From Crossaster papposus (lineage: Eukaryota > Echinodermata > Asteroidea > Velatida > Solasteridae), in the NCBI GenBank assembly GCA_037893245.1, contig JBAIAA010000516.1:62001-126000 (forward strand): 64,000 nucleotides of DNA. The letters run 5' to 3'. The translations under genes were made by a program, and so were the position numbers. Below, piece by piece: positions 12,010 through 25,214 of this stretch; position 1 is the first letter of the stretch; each line of letters opens with the position of its first letter. The notes under the pieces were generated by a model. That model had not been told where the DNA came from. It made no database searches and worked only from the letters and a program-made list of their open reading frames with translations.

Positions 12010-12019
12010 GCATGCATGC
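12010..12019. repeat. GCATGCATGC insertion variant, first of 11 (203-bp monomers)
   Basis: Here the right inverted-repeat arm carries a 4-bp tandem duplication, giving GCATGCATGC. The variant occurs at 12,010, 13,009, 21,778, 23,573, 24,970, 27,761, 30,948, 33,539, 34,937 (as GCATCCATGC), 36,134 and 38,526, and nowhere else in the window. Each is followed by TATTTTGTTT instead of TATTTTATTT. In ten of eleven this is followed by AAAATTGTAACG; the copy at 33,539 has AAAATGTTAACG instead. Confidence 0.93.
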
Positions 12020-12239
12020 TTTGTTAGTATTTTGTTTCGATTTTCTGAAAATTGTAACGTTAACACACGCGTTTCAAATTCGCCATAGGTTTGTGCACAC
12101 AATCCCCGCCCACAAATAAGGGCATGAAGGAAAGCATGCCCCGGGAAGGGGCTGGGTGTTAGGAGATAGAGGGGGGCCTCCAGGAATGGCAAAATTAGCA
12201 ATTTGACCGGGGGCATGCTTTGTTAGTATTTTATTTCGA

Positions 12240-14526
12240 ATTTCTGAAAATGTTAACGTTAACACACGCGTTTCAAATTCGCCATAGGTTTGTGAACACA
12301 ATCCCCGCCCACAAATAAGGGCATGAAGGAAAGCATGCCCCGGGAAGGGGCTGGGTGTTAGGAGATAGAGGGGGGCCTCCAGGAATGGCAATATTAGCAA
12401 TTTGACCCGGGGCATGCTTTGTTAGTATTTTATTTCGATTTTCTGAACATTTTAACGTTAACACACGCGTTTCAAATTCGCCATAGGTTTGTGCACACAA
12501 TCCCCGCCCACAAATAAGGGCATGAAGGAAAGCATGCCCCGGGAAGGGGCTGGGTGTTAGGAGATAGAGGGGGGCCTCCAGGAATGGCAAAATTAGCAAT
12601 TTGACCCGGGGCATGCTTTGTTAGTATTTTATTTCGATTTTCTGAAAATGTTAACGTTAACACACGCGTTTCAAATTCGCCATAGGTTTGTGCACACAAT
12701 CCCCGCCCACAAATAAGGGCATGAAGGAAAGCATGCCCCGGGAAGGGGCTGGGTGTTAGGAGATAGAGGGGGGCCTCCAGGAATGGCAAAATTAGCAATT
12801 TGACCCGGGGCATGCTTTGTTAGTATTTTATTTCGATTTTCTGAAAATTTTAACGTTAACACACGCGTTTCAAATTCGCCATAGGTTTGTGCCTACAATC
12901 CCCGCCCACAAATAAGGGCATGAAGGAAAGCATGCCCCGAGAAGGGGCTGGGTGTTAGGAGATAGAGGGGGGCCTCCAGGAATGGCAAAATTAGCAATTT
13001 GACCCGGGGCATGCATGCTTTGTTAGTATTTTGTTTCGATTTTCTGAAAATTGTAACGTTAACACACGCGTTTCAAATTCGCCATAGGTTTGTGCACACA
13101 ATCCCCGCCCACAAATAAGGGCATGAAGGAAAGCCTGCCCCGGGAAGGGGCTGGGTGTTAGGAGATAGAGGGGGGCCTCCAGGAATGGCAAAATTAGCAA
13201 TTTGACCCGGGGCATGCTTTGTTAGTATTTTATTTCGATTTTCTGAAAATGTTAACGTTAACACACGCGTTTCAAATTCGCCATAGGTTTGTGCATACAA
13301 TCCCCGCCCACAAATAAGGGCATGAAGGAAAGCATGCCCCGGGAAGGGGCTGGGTGTTAGGAGATAGAGGGGGGCCTCCAGGAATGGCAAAATTAGCAAT
13401 TTGACCCGGGGCATGCTTTGTTAGTTTTTTATTTCGATTTTCTGAAAATGTTAACGTTAACACACGCGTTTCAAATTCGCCATAGGTTTGTGCACACAAT
13501 CCCCGCCCACAAATAAGGGCATGAAGGAAAGCATGCCCCGGGAAGGGGCTGGGTGTTAGGAGATAGAGGGGGGCCTCCAGGAATGGCAAAATTAGCAATT
13601 TGACCCGGGGCATGCTTTGTTAGTATTTTATTTCGATTTTCTGAAAATTGTAACGTTAACACACGCGTTTCAAATTCGCCATAGGTTTGTGCACACAATC
13701 CCCGCCCACAAATAAGGGCATGAAGGAAAGCATGCCCCGGAAAGGGGCTGGGTGTTAGGAGATAGAGGGGGGCCTCCATGAATGGCAAAATTAGCAATTT
13801 GACCCGGGGCATGCTTTGTTAGTATTTTATTTCGATTTTCTGAAAATGTTAACGTTAACACACGCGTTTCAAATTCGCCATAGGTTTGTGAACACAATCC
13901 CCGCCCACAAATAAGGGCATGAAGGAAAGCATGCCCCGGGAAGGGGCTGGGTGTTAGGAGATAGAGGGTGGCCTCCAGGAATGGCAAAATTAGCAATTTG
14001 ACCCGGGGCATGCTTTGTTAGTATTTTATTTCGATTTTCTGAACATTTTAACGTTAACACACGCGTTTCAAATTCGCCATAGGTTTGTGCACACAATCCC
14101 CGCCCACAAATAAGGGCATGAAGGAAAGCATGCCCCGGGAAGGGGCTGGGTGTTAGGAGATAGAGGGGGGCCTCCAGGAATGGCAAAATTAGCAATTTGA
14201 CCCGGGGCATGCTTTGTTAGTATTTTATTTCGATTTTCTGAAAATGTTAACGTTAACACACGCGTTTCAAATTCGCCATAGGTTTGTGCACACAATCCCC
14301 GCCCACAAATAAGGGCATGAAGGAAAGCATGCCCCGGGAAGGGGCTGGGTGTTAGGAGATAGAGGGGGGCCTCCAGGAATGGCAAAATTAGCAATTTGAC
14401 CCGGGGCATGCTTTGTTAGTATTTTATTTCGATTTTCAGAAAATTTTAACGTTAACACACGCGTTTCAAATTCGCCATAGGTTTGTGCCTACAATCCCCG
14501 CCCACAAATAAGGGCATGAAGGAAAG
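12240..14526. repeat. Partial 8-monomer duplication, offset 1,596 bp
   Basis: GTGAACAC (about 12,293 and 13,889) and GTGCCTACAATC (12,889 and 14,485) recur 1,596 bp apart, with matching subfamily order between. 1,596 equals eight 199-bp units plus 4 bp, explained by the GCATGCATGC unit at 13,009. Agreement runs from about 12,240 to 12,930 and from 13,836 to 14,526. Isolated differences occur, for example AATATTAGC at about 12,390 and GGGTGGCC at about 13,968. Confidence 0.8.
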
Positions 14527-16751
14527 CATGCCCCGGGAAGGGGCTGGGTGTTAGGAGATAGAGGGGGGCCTCCAGGAATGGCAAAATTAGCAATTTGACC
14601 CGGGGCATGCTTTGTTAGTGTTTTATTTCGATTTTCTGAAAATTGTAACGTTAACACACGCGTTTCAAATTCGCCATAGGTTTGTGCACACAATCCCCGC
14701 CCACAAATAAGGGCATGAAGGAAAGCATGCCCCGGGAAGGGGCTGGGTGTTAGGAGATAGAGGGGGGGCCTCCAGGAATGGCAAAATTAGCAATTTGACC
14801 CGGGGCATGCTTTGTTAGTATTTTATTTCGATTTTCTGAACATTTTAACGTTAACACACGCGTTTCAAATTCGCCATAGGTTTGTGCACACAATCCCCGC
14901 CCACAAATAAGGGCATGAAGGAAAGCATGCCCCGGGAAGGGGCTGGGTGTTAGGAGATAGAGGGGGGCCTCCAGGAATGGCAAAATTTGCAATTTGACCC
15001 GGGGCATGCTTTGTTAGTATTTTATTTCGATTTTCTGAAAATGTTAACGTTAACACGCGCGTTTCAAATTCGCCATAGGTTTGTGCACACAATCCCCGCC
15101 CACAAATAAGGGCATGACGGAAAGCATGCCCCGGGAAGGGGCTGGGTGTTAGGAGATAGAGGGGGGCCTCCAGGAATGGCAAAATTAGCAATTTGACCCG
15201 GGGCATGCTTTGTTAGTCTTTTATTTCGATTTTCTGAAAATTTTAACGTTAACACACGCGTTTCAAATTCGCCATAGGTTTGTGCACACAATCCCCGCCC
15301 ACAAATAAGGGCATGAAGGAAAGCATTCCCCGGGAAGGGGCTGGGTGTTAGGAGATAGAGGGGGGCCTCCAGGAATGGCAAAATTAGCAATTTGACCCGG
15401 GGCATGCTTTGTTAGTATTTTATTTCGATTTTCTGAAAATTTTAACGTTAACACACGCGTTTCAAATTCGCCATAGGTTTGTGCACACAATCCCCGCCCA
15501 CAAATAAGGGCATGAAGGAAAGCATGCCCCGGGAAGGGGCTGGGTGTTAGGAGATAGAGGGGGGCCTCCAGGAATGGCAAAATTAGCAATTTGACCCGGG
15601 GCATGCTTTGTTAGTATTTTATTTCGATTTTCTGAAAATGTTAACGTTAACACACGCGTTTCAAATTCGCCATAGGTTTGTGCACACAATCCCCGCCCAC
15701 AAATAAGGGCATGAAGGAAAGCATGCCCCGGGAAGGGGCTGGGTGTTAGGAGATAGAGGGGGGCCTCCAGAAATGGCAAAATTAGCAATTTGACCCGGGG
15801 CATGCTTTGTTAGTATTTTATTTCGATTTTCTGAAAATGTTAACGTTAACACACGCGTTTCAAATTCGCCATAGGTTTGTGCACACAATCCCCGCCCACA
15901 AATAAGGGCATGAAGGAAAGCATGCCCCGGGAAGGGGCTGGGTGTTAGGAGATAGAGGGGGGCCTCCAGGAATGGCAAAATTTGCAATTTGACCCGGGGC
16001 ATGCTTTGTTAGTATTTTATTTCGATTTTCTGAAAATTTTAACGTTAACACGCGCGTTTCAAATTCGCCATAGGTTTGTGCACACAATCCCCGCCCACAA
16101 ATAAGGGCATGAAGGAAAGCATGCCCCGGGAAGGGGCTGGGTGTTAGGAGATAGAGGGGGGCCTCCAGGAATGGCAAAATTTGCAATTTGACCCGGGCAT
16201 GCTTTGTTAGTATTTTATTTCGATTTTCTGAAAATTGTAACGTTAACACACGCGTTTCAAATTCGCCATAGGTTTGTGCACACAATCCCCGCCCACAAAT
16301 AAGGGCATGAAGGAAAGCATGCCCCGGGAAGGGGCTGGGTGTTAGGAGATAGAGGGGGGCCTCCAGAAATGGCAAAATTAGCAATTTGACCCGGGGCATG
16401 CTTTGTTAGTATTTTGTTTCGATTTTCTGAAAATTGTAACGTTAACACACGCGTTTCAAATTCGCCATAGGTTTGTGCACACAATCCCCGCCCACAAATA
16501 AGGGCATGAAGGAAAGCCTTCCCCGGGAAGGGGCTGGGTGTTAGGAGATAGAGGGGGGCCTCCAGGAATGGCAAAATTAGCATTTTGACCCGGGGCATGC
16601 TTTGTTAGTATTTTATTTCGATTTTCTGAAAATGTTAACGTTAACACACGCGTTTCAAATTCGCCATAGGTTTGTGCACACAATCCCCGCCCACAAATAA
16701 GGGCATGAAGGAAAGCATGCCCCGGGAAGGGGCTGGGTGTTAGGAGATAGA

Positions 16752-16763
16752 GGGGGGGGGGGG
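16752..16763 (+). repeat. Expanded G tract (12 G instead of 6)
   Basis: The loop G run, normally six, has twelve G here, between AGATAGA and CCTCC. Slippage at a mononucleotide run is the simplest cause. Confidence 0.9.
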
Positions 16764-17752
16764 CCTCCAGGAATGGCAAAATTAGCAATTTGACCCGGGG
16801 CATGCTTTGTTAGTATTTTATTTCGATTTTCTGAAAATTTTAACATTAACACACGCGTTTCAAATTCGCCATAGGTTTGTGCACACAATCCCCGCCCACA
16901 AATAAGGGCATGAAGGAAAGCATGCCCCGGGAAGGGGCTGGGTGTTAGGAGATAGAGGGGGGCCTCCAGGAATGGCAAAATTAGCAATTTGACCCGGGGC
17001 ATGCTTTGTTAGTATTTTATTTCGATTTTCTGAATATTTTAACGTTAACACACGCGTTTCAAATTCGCCATAGGTTTGTGCACACAATCCCCGCCCACAA
17101 ATAAGGGCATGAAGGAAAGCCTGCCCCGGGAAGGGGCTGGGTGTTAGGAGATAGAGGGGGGCCTCCAGGAATGGCAAAATTAGCAATTTGACCCGGGGCA
17201 TGCTTTGTTAGTATTTTATTTCGATTTTCTGAAAATGTTAACGTTAACACACGCGTTTCAAATTCGCCATAGGTTTGTGCATACAATCCCCGCCCACAAA
17301 TAAGGGCATGAAGGAAAGCATGCCCCGGGAAGGGGCTGGGTGTTAGGAGATAGAGGGGGGCCTCCAGGAATGGCAAAATTAGCAATTTGACCCGGGGCAT
17401 GCTTTGTTAGTATTTTATTTCGATTTTCTGAAAATTTTAACGTTAATACACGCGTTTCAAATTCGCCATAGGTTTGTGCACACAATCCCCGCCCACAAAT
17501 AAGGGCATGAAGGAAAGCATGCCCCGGGAAGGGGCTGGGTGTTAGGAGATAGAGGGGGGACTCCAGGAATGGCAAAATTAGCAATTTGACCGGGGGCATG
17601 CTTTGTTAGTATTTTATTTCGATTTTCTGAAAATGTTAACGTTAACACACGCGTTTCAAATTCGCCATAGGTTTGTGCACACAATCCCCGCCCACAAATA
17701 AGGGCATGAAGGAAAGCATGCCCCGGGAAGGGGCTGGGTGTTAGGAGATAGA

Positions 17753-17761
17753 GGGGGGGGG
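17753..17761 (+). repeat. Expanded G tract (9 G)
   Basis: The same loop run has nine G. Runs of seven G occur in scattered 200-bp units (for example near 1,237, 14,761, 25,726, 26,921, 28,713, 31,704, 52,943, 54,737 and 58,915). Runs of five G occur in 198-bp units (near 51,822, 53,942, 55,734, 58,321 and 58,718). Confidence 0.88.
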
Positions 17762-18340
17762 CCTCCAGGAATGGGAAAATTAGCAATTTGACCCGGGGCA
17801 TGCTTTGTTAGTATTTTATTTCGATTTTCTGAAAATGTTAACGTTAACACACGCGTTTCAAATTCGCCATAGGTTTGTGCACACAATCCCCGCCCACAAA
17901 TAAGGGCATGAAGGAAAGCATGCCCCGGGAAGGGGCTGGGTGTTAGGAGATAGAGGGGGGCCTCCAGGAATGGCAAAATTAGCAATTTGACCCGGGGCAT
18001 GCTTTGTTAGTATTTTATTTCGATTTTCTGAACATTTTAACCTTAACACACGCGTTTCAAATTCGCCATAGGTTTGTGCACACAATCCCCGCCCACAAAT
18101 AAGGGCATGAAGGAAAGCATGCCCCGGGAAGGGGCTGGGTGTTAGGAGATAGAGGGGGGCCTCCAGGAATGGCAAAATTAGCAATTTGACCCGGGGCATG
18201 CTTTGTTAGTATTTTATTTCGATTTTCTGAAAATGTTAACGTTAACACACGCGTTTCAAATTCGCCATAGGTTTGTGCACACAATCCCCGCCCACAAATA
18301 AGGGCATGAAGGAAAGCATGCCCCGGGAAGGGGCTGGGTG

Positions 18341-21240
18341 TTATGAGATAGAGGGGGGCCTCCAGGAATGGCAAAATTAGCAATTTGACCCGGGGCATGC
18401 TTTGTTAGTATTTTATTTCGATTTTCTGAGAATTTTAACCTTAACACACGCGTTTCAAATTCGCCATAGGTTTGTGCACACAATCCACGCCCACAAATAA
18501 GGGCATGAAGGAAAGCATGCCCCGGGAAGGGGCTGGGTGTTAGGAGATAGAGGGGGGCCTCCAGGAATGGCAAAATTAGCAATTTGACCCGGGGCATGCT
18601 TTGTTAGTATTTTATTTCGATTTTCTGAAAATGTTAACGTTAACACACGCGTTTCAAATTCGCCATAGGTTTGTGCACACAATCCCCGCCCACAAATAAG
18701 GGCATTAAGGAAAGCATGCCCCGGGAAGGGGCTGGGTGTTAGGAGATAGAGGGGGGCCTCCAGGAATGGCAAAATTAGCAATTTGACCCGGGGCATGCTT
18801 TGTTAGTATTTTATTTCGATTTTCTGAAAATGTTAACGTTAACACGCGCGTTTCAAATTCGCCATAGGTTTGTGCACACAATCCCCGCCCACAAATAAGG
18901 GCATGAAGGAAAGCATGCCCCGGGAAGGGGCTGGGTGTTATGAGATAGAGGGGGGCCTCCAGGAATGGCAAAATTAGCAATTTGACCCGGGGCATGCTTT
19001 GTTAGTATTTTGTTTCGATTTTCTGAAAATTGTAACGTTAACACACGCGTTTCAAATTCGCCATAGGTTTGTGCACACAATCCCCGCCCACAAATAAGGG
19101 CATAAAGGAAAGCCTGCCCCGGGAAGGGGCTGGGTGTTAGGAGATAGAGGGGGGCCTCCAGGAATGGCAAAATTAGCAATTTGACCCGGGGCATGCTTTG
19201 TTAGTATTTTGTTTCGATTTTCTGAAAATTGTAACGTTAACACACGCGTTTCAAATTCGCCATAGGTTTGTGCACACAATCCCCGCCCACAAATAAGGGC
19301 ATAAAGGAAAGCCTGCCCCGGGAAGGGGCTGGGTGTTAGGAGATAGAGGGGGGCCTCCAGGAATGGCAAAATTAGCAATTTGACCCGGGGCATGCTTTGT
19401 TAGTATTTTATTTCGATTTTCTGAAAATGTTAACGTTAACACGCGCGTTTCAAATTCGCCATAGGTTTGTGCACACAATCCCCGCCCACAAATAAGGGCA
19501 TGAAGGAAAGCATGCCCCGGGAAGGGGCTGGGTGTTATGAGATAGAGGGGGGCCTCCAGGAATGGCAAAATTAGCAATTTGACCCGGGGCATGCTTTGTT
19601 AGTAATTTATTTCGATTTTCTGAGAATTTTAACGTTAACACACGCGTTTCAAATTCGCCATAGGTTTGTGCACACAATCCACGCCCACAAATAAGGGCAT
19701 GAAGGAAAGCATGCCCCGGGAAGGGGCTGGGTGTTAGGAGATAGAGGGGGGCCTCCAGGAATGGCAAAATTAGCAATTTGACCCGGGGCATGCTTTGTTA
19801 GTATTTTATTTCGATTTTCTGAACATTTTAACGTTAACACACGCGTTTCAAATTCGCCATAGGTTTGTGCACACAATCCCCGCCCACAAATAAGGGCATG
19901 AAGGAAAGCATGCCCCGGGAAGGGGCTGGGTGTTAGGAGATAGAGGGGGGCCTCCAGGAATGGCAAAATTAGCAATTTGACCCGGGGCATGCTTTGTTAG
20001 TATTTTATTTCGATTTTCTTAACATTTTAACGTTAACACACGCGTTTCAAATTCGCCATAGGTTTGTGCACACAATCCCCGCCCACAAATAAGGGCATGA
20101 AGGAAAGCATGCCCCGGGAAGGGGCTGGGTGTTATGAGATAGAGGGGGGCCTCCAGGAATGGCAAAATTAGCAATTTGACCCGGGGCATGCTTTGTTAGT
20201 ATTTTATTTCGATTTTCTGAAAATGTTAACGTTAACACACGCGTTTCAAATTCGCCATAGGTTTGTGCACACAATCCCCGCCCACAAATAAGGGCATTAA
20301 GGAAAGCATGCCCCGGGAAGGGGCTGGGTGTTAGGAGATAGAGGGGGGCCTCCAGGAATGGCAAAATTAGCAATTTGACCCGGGGCATGCTTTGTTAGTA
20401 TTTTATTTCGATTTTCTGAAAATGTTAACGTTAACACGCGCGTTTCAAATTCGCCATAGGTGTGTGCACACAATCCCCGCCCACAAATAAGGGCATGAAG
20501 GAAAGCATGCCCCGGGAAGGGGCTGGGTGTTATGAGATAGAGGGGGGCCTCCAGGAATGGCAAAATTAGCAATTTGACCCGGGGCATGCTTTGTTAGTAT
20601 TTTATTTCGATTTTCTGAGAATTTTAACGTTAACACACGCGTTTCAAATTCGCCATAGGTTTGTGCACACAATCCACGCCCACAAATAAGGGCATGAAGG
20701 AAAGCATGCCCCGGGAAGGGGCTGGGTGTTAGGAGATAGAGGGGGGCCTCCAGGAATGGCAAAATTAGCAATTTGACCCGGGGCATGCTTTGTTAGTATT
20801 TTATTTCGATTTTCTGAAAATGTTAACGTTAACACACGCGTTTCAAATTCGCCATAGGTTTGTGCACACAATCCCCGCCCACAAATAAGGGCATTAAGGA
20901 AAGCATGCCCCGGGAAGGGGCTGGGTGTTAGGAGATAGAGGGGGGCCTCCAGGAATGGCAAAATTAGCAATTTGACCCGGGGCATGCTTTGTTAGTATTT
21001 TATTTCGATTTTCTGAAAATGTTAACGTTAACACGCGCGTTTCAAATTCGCCATAGGTTTGTGCACACAATCCCCGCCCACAAATAAGGGCATGAAGGAA
21101 AGCATGCCCCGGGAAGGGGCTGGGTGTTATGAGATAGAGGGGGGCCTCCAGGAATGGCAAAATTAGCAATTTGACCCGGGGCATGCTTTGTTAGTATTTT
21201 ATTTCGATTTTCTGAGAATTTTAACGTTAACACACGCGTT
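18341..21240. repeat. Trimer-based higher-order repeat region (597 bp)
   Basis: The rare loop variant TGTTATGAGAT (standard TGTTAGGAGAT) starts its TTAT at 18,341, 18,938, 19,535, 20,132, 20,530 and 21,127. The spacings are 597, 597, 597, 398 and 597 bp. A canonical trimer is unit 1 with TTATGAG, unit 2 with GAGAATTTTAAC and AATCCACGCC, and unit 3 with GGGCATTAAGG. It is complete at 18,341-18,938 and 20,530-21,127. The intervening periods replace members: two TTTTG/GCCTGCC units at about 19,000-19,400, AACATTTTAAC units at about 19,820-20,020, and a missing unit 2 between 20,132 and 20,530. Confidence 0.85.
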
Positions 21241-22315
21241 TCAAATTCGCCATAGGTTTGTGCACACAATCCACGCCCACAAATAAGGGCATGAAGGAAA
21301 GCATGCCCCGGGAAGGGGCTGGGTGTTAGGAGATAGAGGGGGGCCTCCAGGAATGGCAAAATTAGCAATTTGACCCGGGGCATGCTTTGTTAGTATTTTA
21401 TTTCGATTTTCTGAACATTTTAACGTTAACACACGCGTTTCAAATTCGCCATAGGTTTGTGCACACAATCCCCGCCCACAAATAAGGGCATGAAGGAAAG
21501 CATGCCCCGGGAAGGGGCTGGGTGTTAGGAGATAGAGGGGGGCCTCCAGGAATGGCAAAATTAGCAATTTGACCCGGGGCATGCTTTGTTAGTATTTTAT
21601 TTCGATTTTCTGAACATTTTAACGTTAACACACGCGTTTCAAATTCGCCATAGGTTTGTGCACACAATCCCCGCCCACAAATAAGGGCATGAAGGAAAGC
21701 ATGCCCCGGGAAGGGGCTGGGTGTTAGGAGATAGAGGGGGGCCTCCAGGAATGGCAAAATTAGCAATTTGACCCGGGGCATGCATGCTTTGTTAGTATTT
21801 TGTTTCGATTTTCTGAAAATTGTAACGTTAACACACGCGTTTCAAATTCGCCATAGGTTTGTGCACACAATCCCCGTCCACAAATAAGGGCATGAAGGAA
21901 AGCCTGCCCCGGGAAGGGGCTGGGTGTTAGGAGATAGAGGGGGGCCTCCAGGAATGGCAAAATTAGCAATTTGACCCGGGGCATGCTTTGTTAGTATTTT
22001 ATTTCGATTTTCTGAAAATGTTAACGTTAACACACGCGTTTCAAATTCGCCATAGGTTTGTGCATACAATCCCCGCCCACAAATAAGGGCATGAAGGAAA
22101 GCATGCCCCGGGAAGGGGCTGGGTGTTAGGAGATAGAGGGGGGCCTCCAGGAATGGCAAAATTAGCAATTTGACCCGGGGCATGCTTTGTTAGTATTTTA
22201 TTTCGATTTTCTGAAAATGTTAACGTTAACACACGCGTTTCAAATTCGCCATAGGTTTGTGCACACAATCCCCGCCCACAAATAAGGGCATGAAGGAAAG
22301 CATGCCCCGGGAAAA

Positions 22316-25092
22316 GGCTGGGTGTTAGGAGATAGAGGGGGGCCTCCAAGAATGGCAAAATTAGCAATTTGACCCGGGGCATGCTTTGTTAGTATTTTAT
22401 TTCGATTTTCTGAAAATTGTAACGTTAACACACGCGTTTCAAATTCGCCATAGGTTTGTGCACACAATCCCCGCCCACAAATAAGGGCATGAAGGAAAGC
22501 CTGCCCCGGGAAGGGGCTGGGTGTTAGGAGATAGAGGGGGGCCTCCAGGAATGGCAAAATTAGCAATTTGACCCGGGGCATGCTTTGTTAGTATTTTATT
22601 TCGATTTTCTGAAAATGTTAACGTTAACACACGCGTTTCAAATTCGCCATAGGTTTGTGCATACAATCCCCGCCCACAAATAAGGGCATGAAGGAAAGCA
22701 TGCCCCGGGAAGGGGCTGGGTGTTAGGAGATAGAGGGGGGCCTCCAGGAATGGCAAAATTAGCAATTTGACCCGGGGCATGCTTTGTTAGTATTTTATTT
22801 CGATTTTCTGAAAATGTTAACGTTAACACGCGCGTTTCAAATTCGCCATAGGTTTGTGCACACAATCCCCGCCCACAAATAAGGGCATGAAGGAAAGCAT
22901 GTCCCGGGAAGGGGCTGGGTGTTAGGAGATAGAGGGGGGCCTCCAGGAATGGCAAAATTTGCAATTTGACCCGGGGCATGCTTTGTTAGTATTTTATTTC
23001 GATTTTCTGAAAATGTTAACGTTAACACGCGCGTTTCAAATTCGCCATAGGTTTGTGCACACAATCCCCGCCCACAAATAGGGGCATGAAGGAAAGCATG
23101 CCCCGGGAAGGGGCTGGGTGTTAGGAGATAGAGGGGGGCCTCCAGGAATGGCAAAATTAGCAATTTGACCCGGGGCATGCTTTGTTAGTATTTTATTTCG
23201 ATTTTCTGAAAATGTTAACGTTAACACACGCGTTTCAAATTCGCCATAGGTTTGTGCACACAATCCCCGCCCACAAATAAGGGCATGAAGGAAAGCATGC
23301 CCCGGGAAGGGGCTGGGTGTTAGGAGATAGAGGGGGGCCTCCAGGAATGGCAAAATTAGCAATTTGACCCGGGGCATGCTTTGTTAGTATTTTATTTCGA
23401 TTTTCTGAACATTTTAACGTTAACACACGCGTTTCAAATTCGCCATATGTTTGTGCACACAATCCCCGCCCACAAATAAGGGCATGAAGGAAAGCATGCC
23501 CCGGGAAGGGGCTGGGTGTTAGGAGATAGAGGGGGGCCTCCGGGAATGGCAAAATTAGCAATTTGACCCGGGGCATGCATGCTTTGTTAGTATTTTGTTT
23601 CGATTTTCTGAAAATTGTAACGTTAACACACGCATTTCAAATTCGCCATAGGTTTGTGCACACAATCCCCGCCCACAAATAAGGGCATGAAGGAAAGCAT
23701 GCCCCGGGAAGGGGCTGGGTGTTAGGAGATAGAGGGGGGCCTCCAAGAATGGCAAAATTAGCAATTTGACCCGGGGCATGCTTTGTTAGTATTTTATTTC
23801 GATTTTCTGAAAATTGTAACGTTAACACACGCGTTTCAAATTCGCCATAGGTTTGTGCACACAATCCCCGCCCACAAATAAGGGCATGAAGGAAAGCCTG
23901 CCCCGGGAAGGGGCTGGGTGTTAGGAGATAGGGGGGGGCCTCCAGGAATGGCAAAATTAGCAATTTGACCCGGGGCATGCTTTGTTAGTATTTTATTTCG
24001 ATTTTCTGAAAATGTTAACGTTAACACACGCGTTTCAAATTCGCCATAGGTTTGTGCATACAATCCCCGCCCACAAATAAGGGCATGAAGGAAAGCATGC
24101 CCCGGGAAGGGGCTGGGTGTTAGGAGATAGAGGGGGGCCTCCAGGAATGGCAAAATTAGCAATTTGACCCGGGGCATGCTTTGTTAGTATTTTATTTCGA
24201 TTTTCTGAAAATGTTAACGTTAACACACGCGTTTCAAATTCGCCATAGGTTTGTGCACACAATCCCCGCCCACAAATAAGGGCATGAAGGAAAGCATGTC
24301 CCGGGAAGGGGCTGGGTGTTAGGAGATAGAGGGGGGCCTCCAGGAATGGCAAAATTTGCAATTTGACCCGGGGCATGCTTTGTTAGTATTTTATTTCGAT
24401 TTTCTGAAAATGTTAACGTTAACACGCGCGTTTCAAATTCGCCATAGGTTTGTGCACACAATCCCCGCCCACAAATAGGGGCATGAAGGAAAGCATGCCC
24501 CGGGAAGGGGCTGGGTGTTAGGAGATAGAGGGGGGCCTCCAGGAATGGCAAAATTAGCAATTTGACCCGGGGCATGCTTTGTTAGTATTTTATTTCGATT
24601 TTCTGAAAATGTTAACGTTAACACACGCGTTTCAAATTCGCCATAGGTTTGTGCACACAATCCCCGCCCACAAATAAGGGCATGAAGGAAAGCATGCCCC
24701 GGGAAGGGGTTGGGTGTTAGGAGATAGAGGGGGGCCTCCAGGAATGGCAAAATTAGCAATTTGACCCGGGGCATGCTTTGTTAGTATTTTATTTCGATTT
24801 TCTGAACATTTTAACGTTAACACACGCGTTTCAAATTCGCCATATGTTTGTGCACACAATCCCCGCCCACAAATAAGGGCATGAAGGAAAGCATGCCCCG
24901 GGAAGGGGCTGGGTGTTAGGAGATAGAGGGGGGCCTCCGGGAATGGCAAAATTAGCAATTTGACCCGGGGCATGCATGCTTTGTTAGTATTTTGTTTCGA
25001 TTTTCTGAAAATTGTAACGTTAACACACGCATTTCAAATTCGCCATAGGTTTGTGCACACAATCCCCGCCCACAAATAAGGGCATGAAGGAA
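22316..25092. repeat. 7-monomer tandem duplication, offset 1,397 bp
   Basis: Segments 22,316-23,695 and 23,713-25,092 share markers 1,397 bp apart: CCATATGTTTG at 23,443 and 24,840, AATAGGGGCATG at about 23,078 and 24,475, CTCCAAGAATGG at 22,345 and 23,742, ACGCATTTCAAA at about 23,630 and 25,027, and GCATGCATGC at 23,573 and 24,970. 1,397 is seven 199-bp units plus the 4-bp insertion. I noticed only isolated differences (an A to G at about 23,931, C to T at about 24,710), so the event looks recent relative to most of the array. Confidence 0.92.
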
Positions 25093-25214
25093 AGCCTGCC
25101 CCGGGAAGGGGCTGGGTGTTAGGAGATAGAGGGGGGCCTCCAGGAATGGCAAAATTAGCAATTTGACCCGGGCATGCTTTGTTAGTATTTTATTTCGATT
25201 TTCTGAAAATTGTA

